The notes: generated from the letters alone by a model not told the origin. A DNA stretch of 64,000 nt from Pisaster brevispinus (GCA_023634235.1 JAMKCF010000001.1:17060258-17124257), one strand, 5' to 3'; positions 45,975-57,464 are shown, counted from the stretch's first letter. Program-made: numbers and translations.

Positions 45975-46232
45975 TGTTGTAAATGTAGCTATATGGTTTA
46001 GCCTATAGCAGCATTCACTGAATATTACCAGAGACGTATTCGTCAAGGTGGGAGTCGCACCGCTGAAGCCTGGGCGTTGAAGGAACTCAAGGGAGAGAGA
46101 GACACAGCACACAGGATGGTTTCAGGAATACGACTGGCGTGGCCAGGGCTTGCATCGTGCTGTCGCGCGCCCCTGTCACGCCTGACTGGTTTATTCTAAC
46201 TATTTCATGTTGCATAATCGCACATTACTACA
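45975..46232 (-). repeat. Gypsy 5' LTR
   Basis: On the minus strand it begins TGTAGTAATG (46232) and ends ATTTACAACA (45975), followed at once by a primer-binding-like TTGGCGACGAG. 46040-46232 is repeated at 39170-39362; the last 65 bases are not. Confidence 0.7.
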
Positions 46233-46373
46233 CATGTAATTCAAAACAGTTTAAATGGAATGTAGGCAACATCCTCTATAAGCATCAGACCACCTTCTGA
46301 TCTTGCTTGTGTAGACACTCAGTAAAACACAAGGTTTCTATAAATGTCTTGTCTCAATCATAGATTTTACCTG

Positions 46374-46479
46374 ATTCATCACTGGACAAATGGAGGGTGA
46401 AGTTTATGCTGGCATCATTCCCACTATCGATCTCAGTAAAATACAAGGTTTCTGTAGGTTTTTCTTCACCAGGATCTGG
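46374..46479 (-). other. candidate exon with FTEID motif
   Basis: On the minus strand a pyrimidine-rich tract ending CAG (about 46480) precedes an open stretch encoding ETLYFTEIDSGNDASINF. It ends with a CAG/GTAAAA donor-like site at about 46374. The YFTEI(D/E)S motif recurs at 47213-47675, suggesting an exon of the same gene. A weak second copy (ETLCFTE) lies at about 46310-46345. Confidence 0.4.
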
Positions 46480-47212
46480 GAAAGAAAAAAAGAAGAAAAT
46501 AAGTAGGGGTAAAGAAATACCCAATTTGGGGGCTATTGATGCTTTGAACCATTTAATTAAAAACAAATTTCTTCGATCTCGCATGCGTAACAATTTAGTC
46601 TCGATCCTGATTGGTCAAAGGGATGTGGTATAATTTTATACATGTATTGTAAGCTGCAAACCCATATACCACGGAACAAAATATGAAGACACACGTCAGC
46701 TGGAGGATAACATTTGTGTTAAAACATGTGCGCTCATGAAATACAAACATAGGGTATCTGTGACCCATAATCAAGTTCCAACTAAGCCTTGGGCCTCGTT
46801 GGATATGGGTCGCAGAAGCGCAACATTATATTTTTCCATATTCCACTCATGCTTGTGTGACAACTATAGTATTGATGATAAAAATTAGTCACGGCAAGTG
46901 TAACAAGGAAATTACCCATCTATGTTCCTTTGTCAATAGGTGTTTGTAATACAAAGCCAACACTCGGCACACAAGGGACACAAAAACATTCTCACCTTAC
47001 ACTTTGTGTGCAGATGTGTACCCCTTTTCACAAAATTACACTCGGTCAACACATTGATGTACCACATCACAGCCAAGATCGAGTATTACTTTATAATGGG
47101 ACATTGAGCTGAGGCTCTCGGCCAGTAGGATAATTGTTTTAAGAACCTTTTGTAGAACATTAAGGTATTGTTTTAGGGTAGGTTTATATAATAGGGGGTT
47201 AAAAGTTACATA

Positions 47213-47675
47213 CCTTCATGTAGCTCATTACTCTCTATCTCCGTTAGTCATGTCTCACTTTTGTTTGGATGAGTTTTAGATTCAATGTTCCTACATCTTG
47301 CATCAGTCCATCTTGAGACCCCTTGTTTGGCAGGGCTGTTCACATCGCTTTCAATCTCAGTGAAATAAGGCAACTGTGTATTGCAGTTAGATTCAACCTT
47401 CCTACATCTCGCATCAGTCCATCTTGAGACCCCTTGTTTGGCAGGGCTGTTCACATCGCTTTCAATCTCAGTGAAGTAAGGCAACTGTGTGTTGCAGTTA
47501 GATTCAACCTTCCTACATCTCGCGTCAGTCCTTCTTGAGACCCCTTGTTTGTCAGGGCTGTTCACTTCGCTTTCAATCTCAGGGAAAATAAGGCAACTTT
47601 GCACGGCGTGTTGGGGAAAGAATGGGGAATGTCACTGTCGTCACTCTCAATCTCTGTAAAAAGTGGCTGATCCAT
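47213..47675 (-). pseudogene. possible repeat-rich host gene or pseudogene (FTEIES repeats)
   Basis: Minus-strand ATG at 47675 begins MDQPLFTEIESDDSD. After a frame change, three 37-residue repeats follow (QLPYFTEIESDVNSPAKQG...DARCRKVESN). An in-frame TGA and then LTEIESNELHE end at a splice-donor-like G/GTATGT at about 47213. Repeats are 111 bp and so preserve frame. The ending at a donor and the related candidate exon at 46374 favour a real multi-exon gene, but the frameshift and stop suggest decay. Confidence 0.4.
47277..47609. repeat. 111-bp tandem repeat, three copies
   Basis: TAGATTCAA starts at 47278, 47389 and 47500; copies are nearly identical. It encodes the 37-residue repeats on the minus strand. 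Confidence 0.9.
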
Positions 47676-49224
47676 TGTTCAACCCAACAAAAAGACACCA
47701 TGCCATACATATCTGAAACAAAAATGATAAAGATTAGTAAATTTGTCAAAACTTATAATCAATACAGTCAAAGCAGGAAACAGTCTAATGGAAGCCAGTC
47801 ATCTTGCCTCTAGCAAGCTCGCCCCCAACAAAGTCACCCCAAATAATTTTGCTCAAACAAGCTCACCTTGGGTATTAAAAGTCTCATCCCTTACACAGTC
47901 TCCCCCTTGGAAGCCTGCCGAACACCCTAATTATTTCTGAAAACTTTAACTTTATACCAAGTTTCCAGGATAAATGTCATGAGCTTTCCAGATTGTTCAT
48001 TACAAAAAGCTTGCTAGGGGCATTTTTTTGTGTGTGTGTGTGTGGGGGGGGGGGGGGGAATTGTTACAGGGTGAGCTTGTTTGGATGGGGAACCATGGAG
48101 GGGGAACTTTCGTTTGGGGCGACATTCTTGGGGGGCTAGGGGGTGAGATGACCAGCATTCCTGCTAATTTTATTCTGTTTCACATTAAAGCAAGTCTCAT
48201 GTGATCAAAACAAAACTGATAATTTGTGTCTTAAACATTGAGGTTTTCATCAAAATGCCTTGTTATTACATGTACAGTCGACTCCCGTTAATACGAGGTC
48301 CGCCGGACTGGCCCATTTTCCTCGTATTATCCGAACCTCGTCTTAAACGCAGCGCGCTAAATATAGACCATGCCGTCATAGTGCGTGCACATCACACGTG
48401 TATGCACTTGTATGCTCGTACAGTACACGTGCAGTGCTTTACAGATTACATGTACATATTACATGTATTGTGCTAGCCTACCACGGAATGGTTTGCTTCC
48501 CAGAACAGATATAACGAGCATCCTGTACTCAAGAATATCAATAATAAATGCATTTTATTGACTGATTAATCATATAAATTTAATTTTTTGTACAATTCAT
48601 GATAACAAAATAGCAAAGAGGTGTCAAACTTGCCGTTCATGTGACAGATTCGGTACCCTGCGTAGCGCATGGCACGCTAGGCTGATCTAATCGTTCGTTT
48701 TCGTTGGTAACCGCCATAGTGTGTACGATAAGTAGCATTTCAAGCGTAGGATACCAGCGACATTTTTCTGGCGTTACGTTGCGCAAGGACGAAGTGTTTG
48801 TAACCAAATATTAAGCAGGCGACCGTTTTTAAAATGTTCATCCTCTTCTCAAGTTTTCTGATTGTATACATGTAAAAGAACTTGTTTTGGGGGTTCTTCT
48901 TTGCAGTTTTCCTTAATATTGTTTTAATAAAGAATGCATGAGTGTCAGCTAATATTTTGAAGATTATTTATCAAAACTATTTTGGAAATGTGGGTATGGT
49001 TTAAATTTATCTTTTTAAATGATTGAATTAAAGAAACATTGCTTCTTAGGGAAGAAGGGAAACCTTTCTTTTATGATATAAGATCTATCTTTTGATTCAA
49101 ATAAATAAAATTTTGTATTAGATATTCGGAAAGGGCAACCTTTGTTTTCTCTTTCTTTTTTCTTTTTAATACATTTTCGGGACGGGGGGAACCTTTATTA
49201 ACAGGACAAGACATCGCATGTAAG

Positions 49225-49237
49225 TAATCTCTTTTGT
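49225..49237 (-). promoter_or_regulatory. histone downstream element-like sequence (Tigger)
   Basis: Minus-strand ACAAAAGAGATTA, about 20 bases past the stem-loop. Purine-rich AAAGAGA sequences at this spacing are the U7 snRNP pairing site in histone genes. Confidence 0.6.
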
Positions 49238-49257
49238 AATTGTGGTGGCTGTGAGGT

Positions 49258-49273
49258 GGCTCTGAAAAGAGCC
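49258..49273 (-). promoter_or_regulatory. histone-type 3' stem-loop after Tigger transposase
   Basis: Minus-strand GGCTCTTTTCAGAGCC is a perfect match to the replication-dependent histone mRNA stem-loop (6-bp stem, TTTC loop). The flanks also fit: CCAAC before, ACC after. It starts 20 bases after the transposase stop. It would bind SLBP and give a non-polyadenylated, S-phase-limited mRNA. An AATAAA on the same strand about 60 bases further (49194-49199) could be an alternative end. Confidence 0.85.
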
Positions 49274-49293
49274 GGTTGGATTAATATTTTCTT

Positions 49294-50886
49294 CTACTTC
49301 TGGAAGAAATCGGTGATCTTTCGCTGGGACTTGACTCTCTCCAGCTTCTGGGCAAGGAAGGCACTCAGCACAGCCTGGGCAGCAAAGACTTCGCTGCTGG
49401 TGTCTTTTACGATGTACAAAAGATCCTGAAGTTTTGGCATGATGTCATGTGCCTGTTGATGGGATAATGATGGCTGTTGGGCACCATCCTCCTCCTCTTC
49501 CTCCTCCATCTCCTCTTCCTCATCTTCACCATTCATCGCCACTGCCACTTGTTCTGCAATCTCCCTCTCCGTTGGCTCATCGGTGCACTGTAGGTCGGTG
49601 TCTGCATTGGCGTAATCTTGGAAAGAGATGGCGGGTAGATCCAGGTGCCTGGCCATACGCTCCCAGATGTTGTCAGGTTGACTTTCGACCTCGTCATCTT
49701 CACCGGCGTCATCGCTTCCGATTTCCCCATCGTCGTCGTCTCCCTTGTCTTCCACGAACCCCGCTTTGGCGAAACACTTCTCAATAGACACCGGTTTGAC
49801 ATTTTTCCAGGCCTCAAAAAGTATGGAAATTGCCTGCTTCACGTCGATGGGCTTGGGAATCTCGCCAGAATCGTAGCTATGGAGAAGAGTTTGGACGAGA
49901 TGTTTGCGGTAATGAACCTTCATGTTCATGATGACTCCTTGGTCCATCGGCTGAAGATGAGATGTTGTGTTCGGAGGAAGGAATTGGAGAGTGATGGCCT
50001 GAAGGTTGGGTACTTTGGGATGAGCTGCACAGTTGTCCACGAACAGAAGAACCTTGCGACGCTGGCGGGAAAACTTTCGGTCCAAACGCCGTACCCATTC
50101 GTTGAAAAGATCCGAAACCATCCAGGCTTTTCTGTTGGCTTGATAGGTCACTGGGAGAGAACGGACATTCTTGAAGCACCGTGGATTCTGGAATTTCCCG
50201 ATGACAAGTGGCTTCAATTTCTCGGACCCATCCATGTTGGAACATAGCATGACAGTCATCCGTTCCTTACTCTGTTTGCCACCATGACACTGTTCACCAC
50301 CATGACACTGTTCACCTTTAAAGGCCAGCGTCTTGTCGGGGGTGAGGCGGTAAAACAGACCAGTTTCGTCGGCGTTGAAAATATCCTTGGCTTCGTAGCC
50401 GCGGATGATGCCAGGAAGGGTTTCTTTCAACCAGTGCGTGAGGGATGTCGGATCAACACTAGCACTTTCGCCGCAGATCTGCTTGTGTAGAATGCCATTT
50501 CGCTCTTTAAATCGGGAAAACCAACCAGAGCTTGCTTGGAAGTTCTCGTGTCCCAACATCTCGGCCAACTGCTGGGCTTTTTCGCGAAGGAGAGGTCCAT
50601 TCACAGGAAGATTTTTGGCTCGCATGCTTTAAAACCAACGCAGAAGTGCTTCCTCAACATCCTCGAGCAAAGCAGTGCGGCATTTTTTTCTTGACGGTTG
50701 GTACTTCGAAGACTCAAATCTAGACTGGATATCGACCCGATTCTTTAAAATGGTTGAAAGCGTGCTGGAGACGATGCTGTACTGGCGACCGACCTCTGCT
50801 TTCTTTGCCCCCACATCCACAGCTCGGATGATCTCCATCTTGGTCTCGAGGGTAAGGCACTTACGTTTGATTTTGATGCTAGCCAT
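49294..50886 (-). pseudogene. Tigger/pogo transposase, one premature stop
   Basis: ATG at 50886. N-terminal CENP-B-like helix-turn-helix (KRKCLTLETKMEIIRAVDVG), in-frame TAA at 50632-50634, then the second CENP-B-type domain (FQASSGWFSRFKERNGI). The DDD catalytic core is intact: NADETGLFYR, LLFVDNCAAHP, QPMDQGVI. The C-terminal part is strongly acidic and ends QRKITDFFQK, a textbook PCNA-binding PIP-box; a PIP-box is established for pogo transposase. Apart from the one stop the 530-codon frame is open, so a recent insertion is likely. A five-codon duplication (GEQCHGGEQCHGG) lies at about 50275-50305. Confidence 0.93.
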
Positions 50887-51634
50887 TTTCTTTCTCGAGT
50901 ATGGCAGTTACAATTACGATGAACGTATGAGAGGTGGTCCCAAAATGTACCCCTTTTTATAATCATTTGATGCGGCAAATTGTTGGAAGTGCAGGTCATT
51001 CAGGAGTGGGTTTAAAAAAATCTTTGTTTGGCGCTATTTTAAGTTGAAAAAGGCTCTACCAAAATGCCCCTAGAACAGCGGTTACGTTTTTGAAGTTTTG
51101 ACATGGAGGATACGAGCAAGGATTAGGAGTCAATAAACTCAAAAATTCTGCCGAGCACTATCGCCGACATAAATTTTAAATAAGCGGAATCTGTTGGAAA
51201 TTGAGAAGGACTGTAACTGACTAACTTTTTTGTGTTTTTGAGCCACGCACGTGACTTAAGCCCTCTATTGTCTGTTTGGGTAAACCCAGTCCGTTGAATA
51301 GACTGGTGGCACTATTGGCATGTCATCGCACAATTATCACCTCTATTAATACATTGTACCAGGCTTTGAGTGAGGGCTTCATGTCATTTCACAACTTTGA
51401 CGAAGGTAAGCTTTTCTTGTACAGTTATTCCAGGTCTCGCTATAAATGTCTGAAAAACAATACATTTTGTCTTCAAGGGGCCGCAAAATTACCTCGTATT
51501 AACCGTGTTCTCGTTACGACCGTGCTCGTTTTTTTAGACGTAGAAACACGCATGGGACAGTTCGGGACTGGTAAATAACCTCGTATTAACCGGCGTCTCG
51601 TATCTTCCGAGCTCGTATTAACGGGAGTCGACTG

Positions 51635-52257
51635 TAGTTTTTATTGTAACTTGATCTATCTACAAAGTTAGACATATTTAACCTGAGTGTATAAACCTTT
51701 GCAAAATGCAACACATTTGTTCATGTTCAAAGTACTTAATCCCCAAGGGGAGTGTTTATCACTTGTAGTAATCCTTCCCCTGACAGCGCTGAAATAAATA
51801 CCTTGAGAGTCTGTACCCTTTCAGGCACCTGTGGTGCAACAGGATGTCAATAAACAGTGCTTAATGCATTGTAAACCTGGAGAGAGGAATTACATGGTTG
51901 AAAGCACAGACAAGAAAGCCTGTACATTGCAATTGCACATACAAGAGTGGAGCTCTTTCTATTGCTCCATGATGGTACAAAGCTTTTTGCTATTGTGAAT
52001 GACAAATAATCTGCACTGATATTACATGGTGAGGCGGGGTGGGCAGCCTCCCCCACTTTGTAGTAAAACAAAGTTTGTCAGTGGGGTGTTTCAAAATAAT
52101 GTGAAATTTCAAGTAAAGCCCTTGTAACAGGCATCCACAGACTAACTGTGCCCATCTAGCTGTATGTTTTATGCATTTTTTCCTTCTTGTGCATTGTTTA
52201 GGTTGTGCGCACTTCAAAAATTCATCTCAGAATGGAGTTTCTCAAAATATCCCCAGA
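51635..52257. other. stretch without recognisable gene
   Basis: No recognised gene or repeat. Confidence 0.4.
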
Positions 52258-53565
52258 TGTGTCCCATACATAACGCTTTTTGGGCTTTTTTGTGTCAACC
52301 AGGAAGGTGATCACAATTTCTACTGAGCATTTCCCAAATACAGCAGAGGAAGAGGGAGATGTTTCTAATTTATTATTTCGAAGAAAGGTCTCAACTTTAT
52401 GTCAAAAGCAGCCTTTGACTTATTATGTTTTTTGGAAGACAGTGAACTTTGAGTGTTTTCGTAACACTTTTCTTGCAATTTCTACAAATTCTTCATAGTT
52501 CAAAATAAGGAGGGTTGTTAAATAAATAAAGTTACTTAAAGTGTTTGGGAGACTGTTACATACCTCCACTTTGATTTAAAAAAATGTACATGGGTGAGCA
52601 TACCACTAATTGCCAGCAGTCATCAAGTATAGTTTGCCTTGGAACATGTCCCATGCGTAACGCAAATTTAGCTGTTTTTACATTTTTACATTTTACGTCT
52701 TCTACTGAGACCATCTGTTTAACCTGGTCCTGTTTGTCCCATGCGTAACGCCAGAAATCTACAAATGGCAAACGTTTTGGACATCATTCTAAGATCTAGT
52801 CAGAATATAAGCAGTTCTGAGTACCAGCTAAATACCTGTATTTTATTTTTATAGGCATTTATTATTTGATTTAAATTGAAATCACAAGGTGCCCAAATTG
52901 TCATGCCCTATTTTAGGAAAAAAACGATTTGTCCCATGCATAACACTATCTTTCAATAACAGGTAGGAACTTCTGAATGAAATGTGATTTTACTATAATG
53001 TACCACAATGGTATTGGAATAGAAAAGAAATACTAACTTGGTTTAATACCATTCAGGTTGTTGGTGAGGGATGATGCAAAACTGGTGTCCCACGCATAAC
53101 GCTCTCAGCCTTAAGCGTTACGTGTGGGACAAAATTTTAAAAACTTTAGATTTCAGTCTTGTTTTGGGGTCAGTGGTGTGCATTTAGTGTACATTAGGAA
53201 TAGTAAAGCAATACTTACTTGGTTTGATACAATGCAGCTTGCTTGTGAGACATGGTTCAAAATGAGTGTTCTTGCCACTGTCCCATGCATAACGCTATAC
53301 AAGGTCTTATGTTTTTCATCTACACAGTGAAAAGTATTAGTCGTACACTAACATGATTTGTGTGATTTATTTAAATGTGGTATTCCTAATAGTGTTTAGT
53401 TAATATTTGGTGAGATAGTGAGCCTTCTGATTATTTTGTAGGAATGGTCACTGGAGTGAATCTTTCATAGCACCATGCAGCATGTCTAAATGTGGTGTAG
53501 ATGAATCCAGCCATTGCTTAAAAAATCTTTTTATATGGCAACAATAACCATTATCCCATGCGTAA
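52258..53565. repeat. degenerate repeat region marked by TGTCCCATGCGTAACGC
   Basis: The 15-17 base core (TGTCCCATGCGTAACGC and variants) occurs at about 52258, 52644, 52732, 52928, 53086, 53276 and 53549, and once inverted (AGCGTTACGTGTGGGACA, 53114). Segments around 53030-53090 and 53215-53290 also share TACTTACTTGGTTT-type sequence. This suggests an ancient tandem repeat of about 160-190 bp in which only the core is well kept. Confidence 0.7.
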
Positions 53566-54039
53566 CAGCAGTGAGGTTGCTATTTTCAACGTCTCGCTGA
53601 CAGTTAACCTGAGGGAGCATTAGAATTTCCTCTTGGGTTCAAGAAATATGACATCTGGCAATGAAAAAAATGTGAACAAATGCTTATTTAAGCATACTTG
53701 AAATTTTTACCCTTTGGTTGACACATATTTCACGTTATTTTGAAACACCTCCAGTGTACTTGGCAAACCTTGCCTTCATTTTAAATAAAAACCAAAGCAT
53801 ACAGGAAAAAACTAGAAAAAAGGACCTTGTAAAATTGGATTGGCAAGGTGCAAAGATTGAGTTGAAGTGTTTATACGGGGTACTTCAAATTAAAATGCCC
53901 AAAAAGAAAAGAAACTAACAGTTTTTTATCGGATATATTAACACAAAAAAAGGCCTGACCCCTCCCTGCAAAAATTCCTGGATCCACCACTGACAAGTTG
54001 TAACAGGTTGATTAAAATGGGCCCGGAACCTGTGTTTAC

Positions 54040-54200
54040 GCTGAACCCACGGGGCTCATACACCCGAGTTTTGCATGGAAAACACGGTATCAATGCACCC
54101 CGCACACACGGGGCTCACTCACCCGAGGTTTGCGTGCAAGCACGGCATCAATGTGCTGGAACACACGGGCCTTATTATCCACTTGAGGTTTGCATGGGAT
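54040..54200 (+). repeat. three degenerate 55-bp units
   Basis: Units contain ACACGGGGCTCA, ACCCGAGGTTTGC and GCACGGCATCAATG. Confidence 0.7.
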
Positions 54201-54297
54201 GCCACTCCCCTATTAAAAATTACTAAACCCTATTACAAATTATTACAACAAATGGCATGCTTCAGACTTACAAATAAAATTCCTTGCGTGAAAGAAC

Positions 54298-54440
54298 AGG
54301 TGCCGAGATTGCTTTATAGTGCCGAGTATGTTGGTCAAAATTAAGTCATGCCGAGTTGGCTTTGTGCCGACTTTCTTGGTGCCGAGTGGGTGCCGAGATC
54401 GTGTGCCGAGTATGCTAGTGCTTCATGTAGGTAGGTGCCG
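54298..54440 (+). repeat. GTGCCGAGT short repeat
   Basis: Eight or so copies of (G)TGCCGA(G/C)T at 15-25 base spacing. Confidence 0.75.
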
Positions 54441-54472
54441 AAGTGATTGGGTTCCACCAAATCAATATTAAG

Positions 54473-56852
54473 AAATAATAATATTTAGAATTTATATTCG
54501 CCCCTTACATACAAAATGATCAAAGGCGCATAACAAATGTTAAAATGCACAGAATGGAACAAAAAGACAAAGAATAAAGACTGGTCACCAGGCCAGTGCC
54601 CAAACCACAGTATGGGGATACGTCTGTCCCGCCAATAGAGAACTAAAAGTTACTTATTACAATTACATATAGGCCTATCCCTGCTGGCATCGGTAATGTT
54701 TTGATCTTTTCAGGAGGCAGAAGCCTCTAACCCTACCTATGTAAAAAATCTAAACTAACTGGCAAGGCGACCATAGAAGAGAGACAAACAAGACACAAAA
54801 GAACAAGACCCCCCAAAAACACTAAAAAGCGGCTTTAAAAAGATGGGTTTTTTTATATTACATTTAAAAGAGGTAAGTTTCCGTTCGCTACGTATATGCA
54901 ACGGTAGCGCATTCCAAAGCTTAGGGGCTGCCACAGAAAAAGCACTATCACCAAATGTAGCCAACATTTTACCAGTGGGATAATCTAAGAATAGACCATT
55001 ATTCCCAGACCTAAGTCGATATGTAGGTACTTTCCGGATGGAAACAAGATCCTGTACAAAGTACTTTGGAGAAAGGCCATGAAGAGCTTTAAATGTCAAC
55101 AAAAGGATTTTAAAATTAATCCTGTACGAAACAGGCGGCCAATGTAATTGACGAAGTACAGGTGTAATGTGCTCAAACCGGTGTGTATTAGTAACAATTC
55201 TGGCTGCGGCATTTTGAACCCTTTGGCAGACCATACAAAAGGCTATTACAATAATCAAGGCAACTGGTCACAAATGCATGAACTAGTTTTAAAAGAGTCT
55301 TGTGTTAGGAATCGACTAATGCGTCTGATGTTGTGAATATGGAAGAAAGCTGCTGAGCAAGCCTTGTTGATGTGGGTGTTCATTGTAAGTTCAGAATCAA
55401 ACCATGACCCCAAATTACGAACACGTTGTAGGAAGAACTTTAGCATCGCCTATCATGATGTTGGAAATTTTAACTTTCTTCAACTGCTGCTTTGATCCGG
55501 TGATCAAACATTCACTCTTAGCATCATTCATCAGAAGCCGGTCGTGCAACATTCATTGCCTGATGTCCCTGATGCAATTTTCCATTACAGTTACAGCAGC
55601 TTGACAATATGTATCGCCACGTCTAAAAGATAGATATAGCTGAGTGTCATCAGCATAACAATGAACATCGGGCAGATGATGCTCAATAATGTCAAACAAT
55701 TCAGAGGCATAGACAATGAACAAAAATGGTCCTAAGCAGGATCCCTGAGGAACAACACCACAGTTGATAATGAATTTGTCTGATACGGTACCTTGAATAG
55801 ATACGCGTTGACTTCTATCTGACAAATAAGACGAAAACCAGTCAAGGGCCTTGCCAGTGATTCCAAATTTAGACTGCAGACGTTTCAATAAAATGACGTG
55901 ATCAACAGTATCGAACGCTGCACTCGGGTCTAAAAGGACAAGCAGAATAACATGCTGGGAATTCATCCTCATCAATATATCAGTTTTAACCTTGATAAGA
56001 GCCGTCTCTGTACTGTGATGCTTCCGGTAAGATGATTGGAAAACCGGAAACATGGAATGTTTTGACATGTGACAATAAAGTTGGTCACAAACAGCCCTCT
56101 CAGTTAATTTAGAAATAAATTGTAAGTTACTGATTGGTCGGTAGTTTTCTAATTTCATATCGAGATTGTCTTTTTTTAATAAAGGGCATATTAAAGCTTC
56201 TTTCCAGTCGTCAGGAAATGTGCCATATACTAAAGATGAGCTTATAATTTTAGTAAGTACAGGAAGCAAAACATCAAGGCCACAAGGTTAGTAGGCATGG
56301 GATCCAGAGCGCATGATCCCTTAGAAGAATTGACAACAAGCTGTTTTACCTGTGACTCGGTCAATGGTATGAAACTATCAAACAAGATGCCACTGGACAA
56401 TGTTTCAGATGTAAAAGAGAATGTTCTGTCAACAGAGGTTGAAACTTCCAAGTCATCAAGTTTAGCATGAATATTAGATATTTTCTTTACAAAAAAAGCT
56501 ACCCATATCGTTAGCAAGAGTCAGTTTATCTTTAAAAGGTGGAAAAAGGACGTCATCACTATGCCCTAGCAGCTTTTTAGATGCTCTAAATAATTTCCTC
56601 TGGTCGGAACTATTACTTTCGATAAAAGCTTTGTAAAAATTGCAGCGAGCTTTGTTGAGAAGAAAGGTTACCTTATTTCTTATAAGCTTATATTCTGAAA
56701 GATCAGAGACCATGTTAATTCGTCGCCACTTCTTTTCTGCATGTCTCCTCATCCTTAAGGCAGAGTTGATTTCTTGATTAAACCAAGGTAGACGGGGCCT
56801 AGCGGTGACCATCTTGGACTTTAATGGGGCATGTGTGTTGAAGGTGCCAGCT
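54473..56852 (-). mobile_element. 5'-truncated copy of the CR1/L2-like LINE
   Basis: Same family as 13843-18510, aligning from a GATGGTCACC/CATTAAAGTCC region at about 56812-56852 down to the TAA-type tail at 54473. Minus-strand frames: 56474-56812 (linker), 56242-56517, 55553-56269 (RT with VLLDPSAAFDTVDH and CYADDTQLY), 55255-55446 and 54755-55258 (C-terminal domain). Frameshifts lie near 56500, 56270, 55550, 55440 and 55250. One extra codon is inserted in the GVPQGS motif (GVVPQGS). Endonuclease and N terminus are absent, typical of incomplete reverse transcription. Confidence 0.88.
55553..56269 (-). pseudogene. LINE copy 2 reverse transcriptase
   Basis: Best-preserved RT frame of the two LINE copies: NYRPISNLQFISKLTERAVC, SAAFDTVDH, LDWFSSYLSDRSQRVSIQG, QGSCLGPFLFIVYASELFDI, CYADDTQLYLSF. 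It ends at a stop after IRDIRQ. Catalytic YADD present; the motif-B valine insertion and flanking frame breaks make it non-functional. Confidence 0.85.
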
Positions 56853-57464
56853 TACATTATAAATAACACACGTCCCTGAACTGAACGCCTTCCTCTGTTC
56901 GGGTTTCAAGCACAATTCATTGGCTTGAGTACTATATCCCTTGAGTTGAGGTAAAATATTTTGGGTTTGACAGGGCTTGGTGGCAGGCAGTCAAGTCGAG
57001 TATAAACTCGGGGGGGGGGGAATAAATTATTTGGGGAGCTTTTGATGTATCAAATTCAAACCATTCATTTGTGAATTTGTTTTTGTTTAATCTCATCTGC
57101 TTACGCCACCGGTTGGTGCAAGTTGTTAAGGACTACACTACGGTTCCTTAAAAAAACCCGAAACTAACGTTTTTAGGCCTAACACGTTAAACGTTACACA
57201 AAGTTCAACTCTCTGATGCATTATTATTTCTTTCAATTTAACAATTTTTGCTTGTGCTTGTGATCTATTGCACTAGTTGATTAATGCACAGAAAAACATA
57301 GTTAAAAAGGTTAGTGCTGAGCTATCCCTTACTTCTGTATAAAAGTTCTAACATTAGAAAAGAAGGCACCGAGCAAGCATGCAGTCACGACGACTATCCA
57401 CACCAAGCGCACACACACAATTCCACACGCACACGCATGCAGCACGGATGTCGGACACTTCTTA

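Larger units (their letters stand above)
39170..46232 (-). mobile_element. Gypsy-type LTR retrotransposon, decayed
   Basis: Reads right to left. The 5' LTR is at 45975-46232, then gag (44313-45382), protease, RT, RNase H, integrase (to about 40092), an extra ORF (39433-39930), a polypurine tract (CCACGGGAAGGAA), and a 3' LTR fragment (39170-39362). Many frameshifts. The 193 bases shared by the two LTRs differ at only about six positions, so insertion was fairly recent even though the reading frames are broken. No target duplication is found because the outer end of the 3' LTR is missing. Confidence 0.88.
48275..51634 (-). mobile_element. Tigger/pogo-type DNA transposon, nearly intact
   Basis: Terminal inverted repeats of about 23 bases begin CAGTCGACTCCCGTTAATAC (48275) and end with the exact inverse (51634). 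Both flanks are TA, the target duplication of the Tc1/mariner superfamily (48273-48274, 51635-51636). The 3.36-kb element holds one transposase on the minus strand with a single premature stop. Confidence 0.95.

Noticed and set aside
48035..48060. GT/poly-G tract
   Set aside because: Simple low-complexity run, no associated structure.
49645..50247. 200-codon plus-strand ORF
   Set aside because: Antisense shadow of the Tigger transposase.
53950..53996. hAT-like end (CAGTGGTGGATCCAGGAATT on the minus strand), with a similar motif at 61884
   Set aside because: No paired inverted end or target duplication found nearby for either; too little to call an element.
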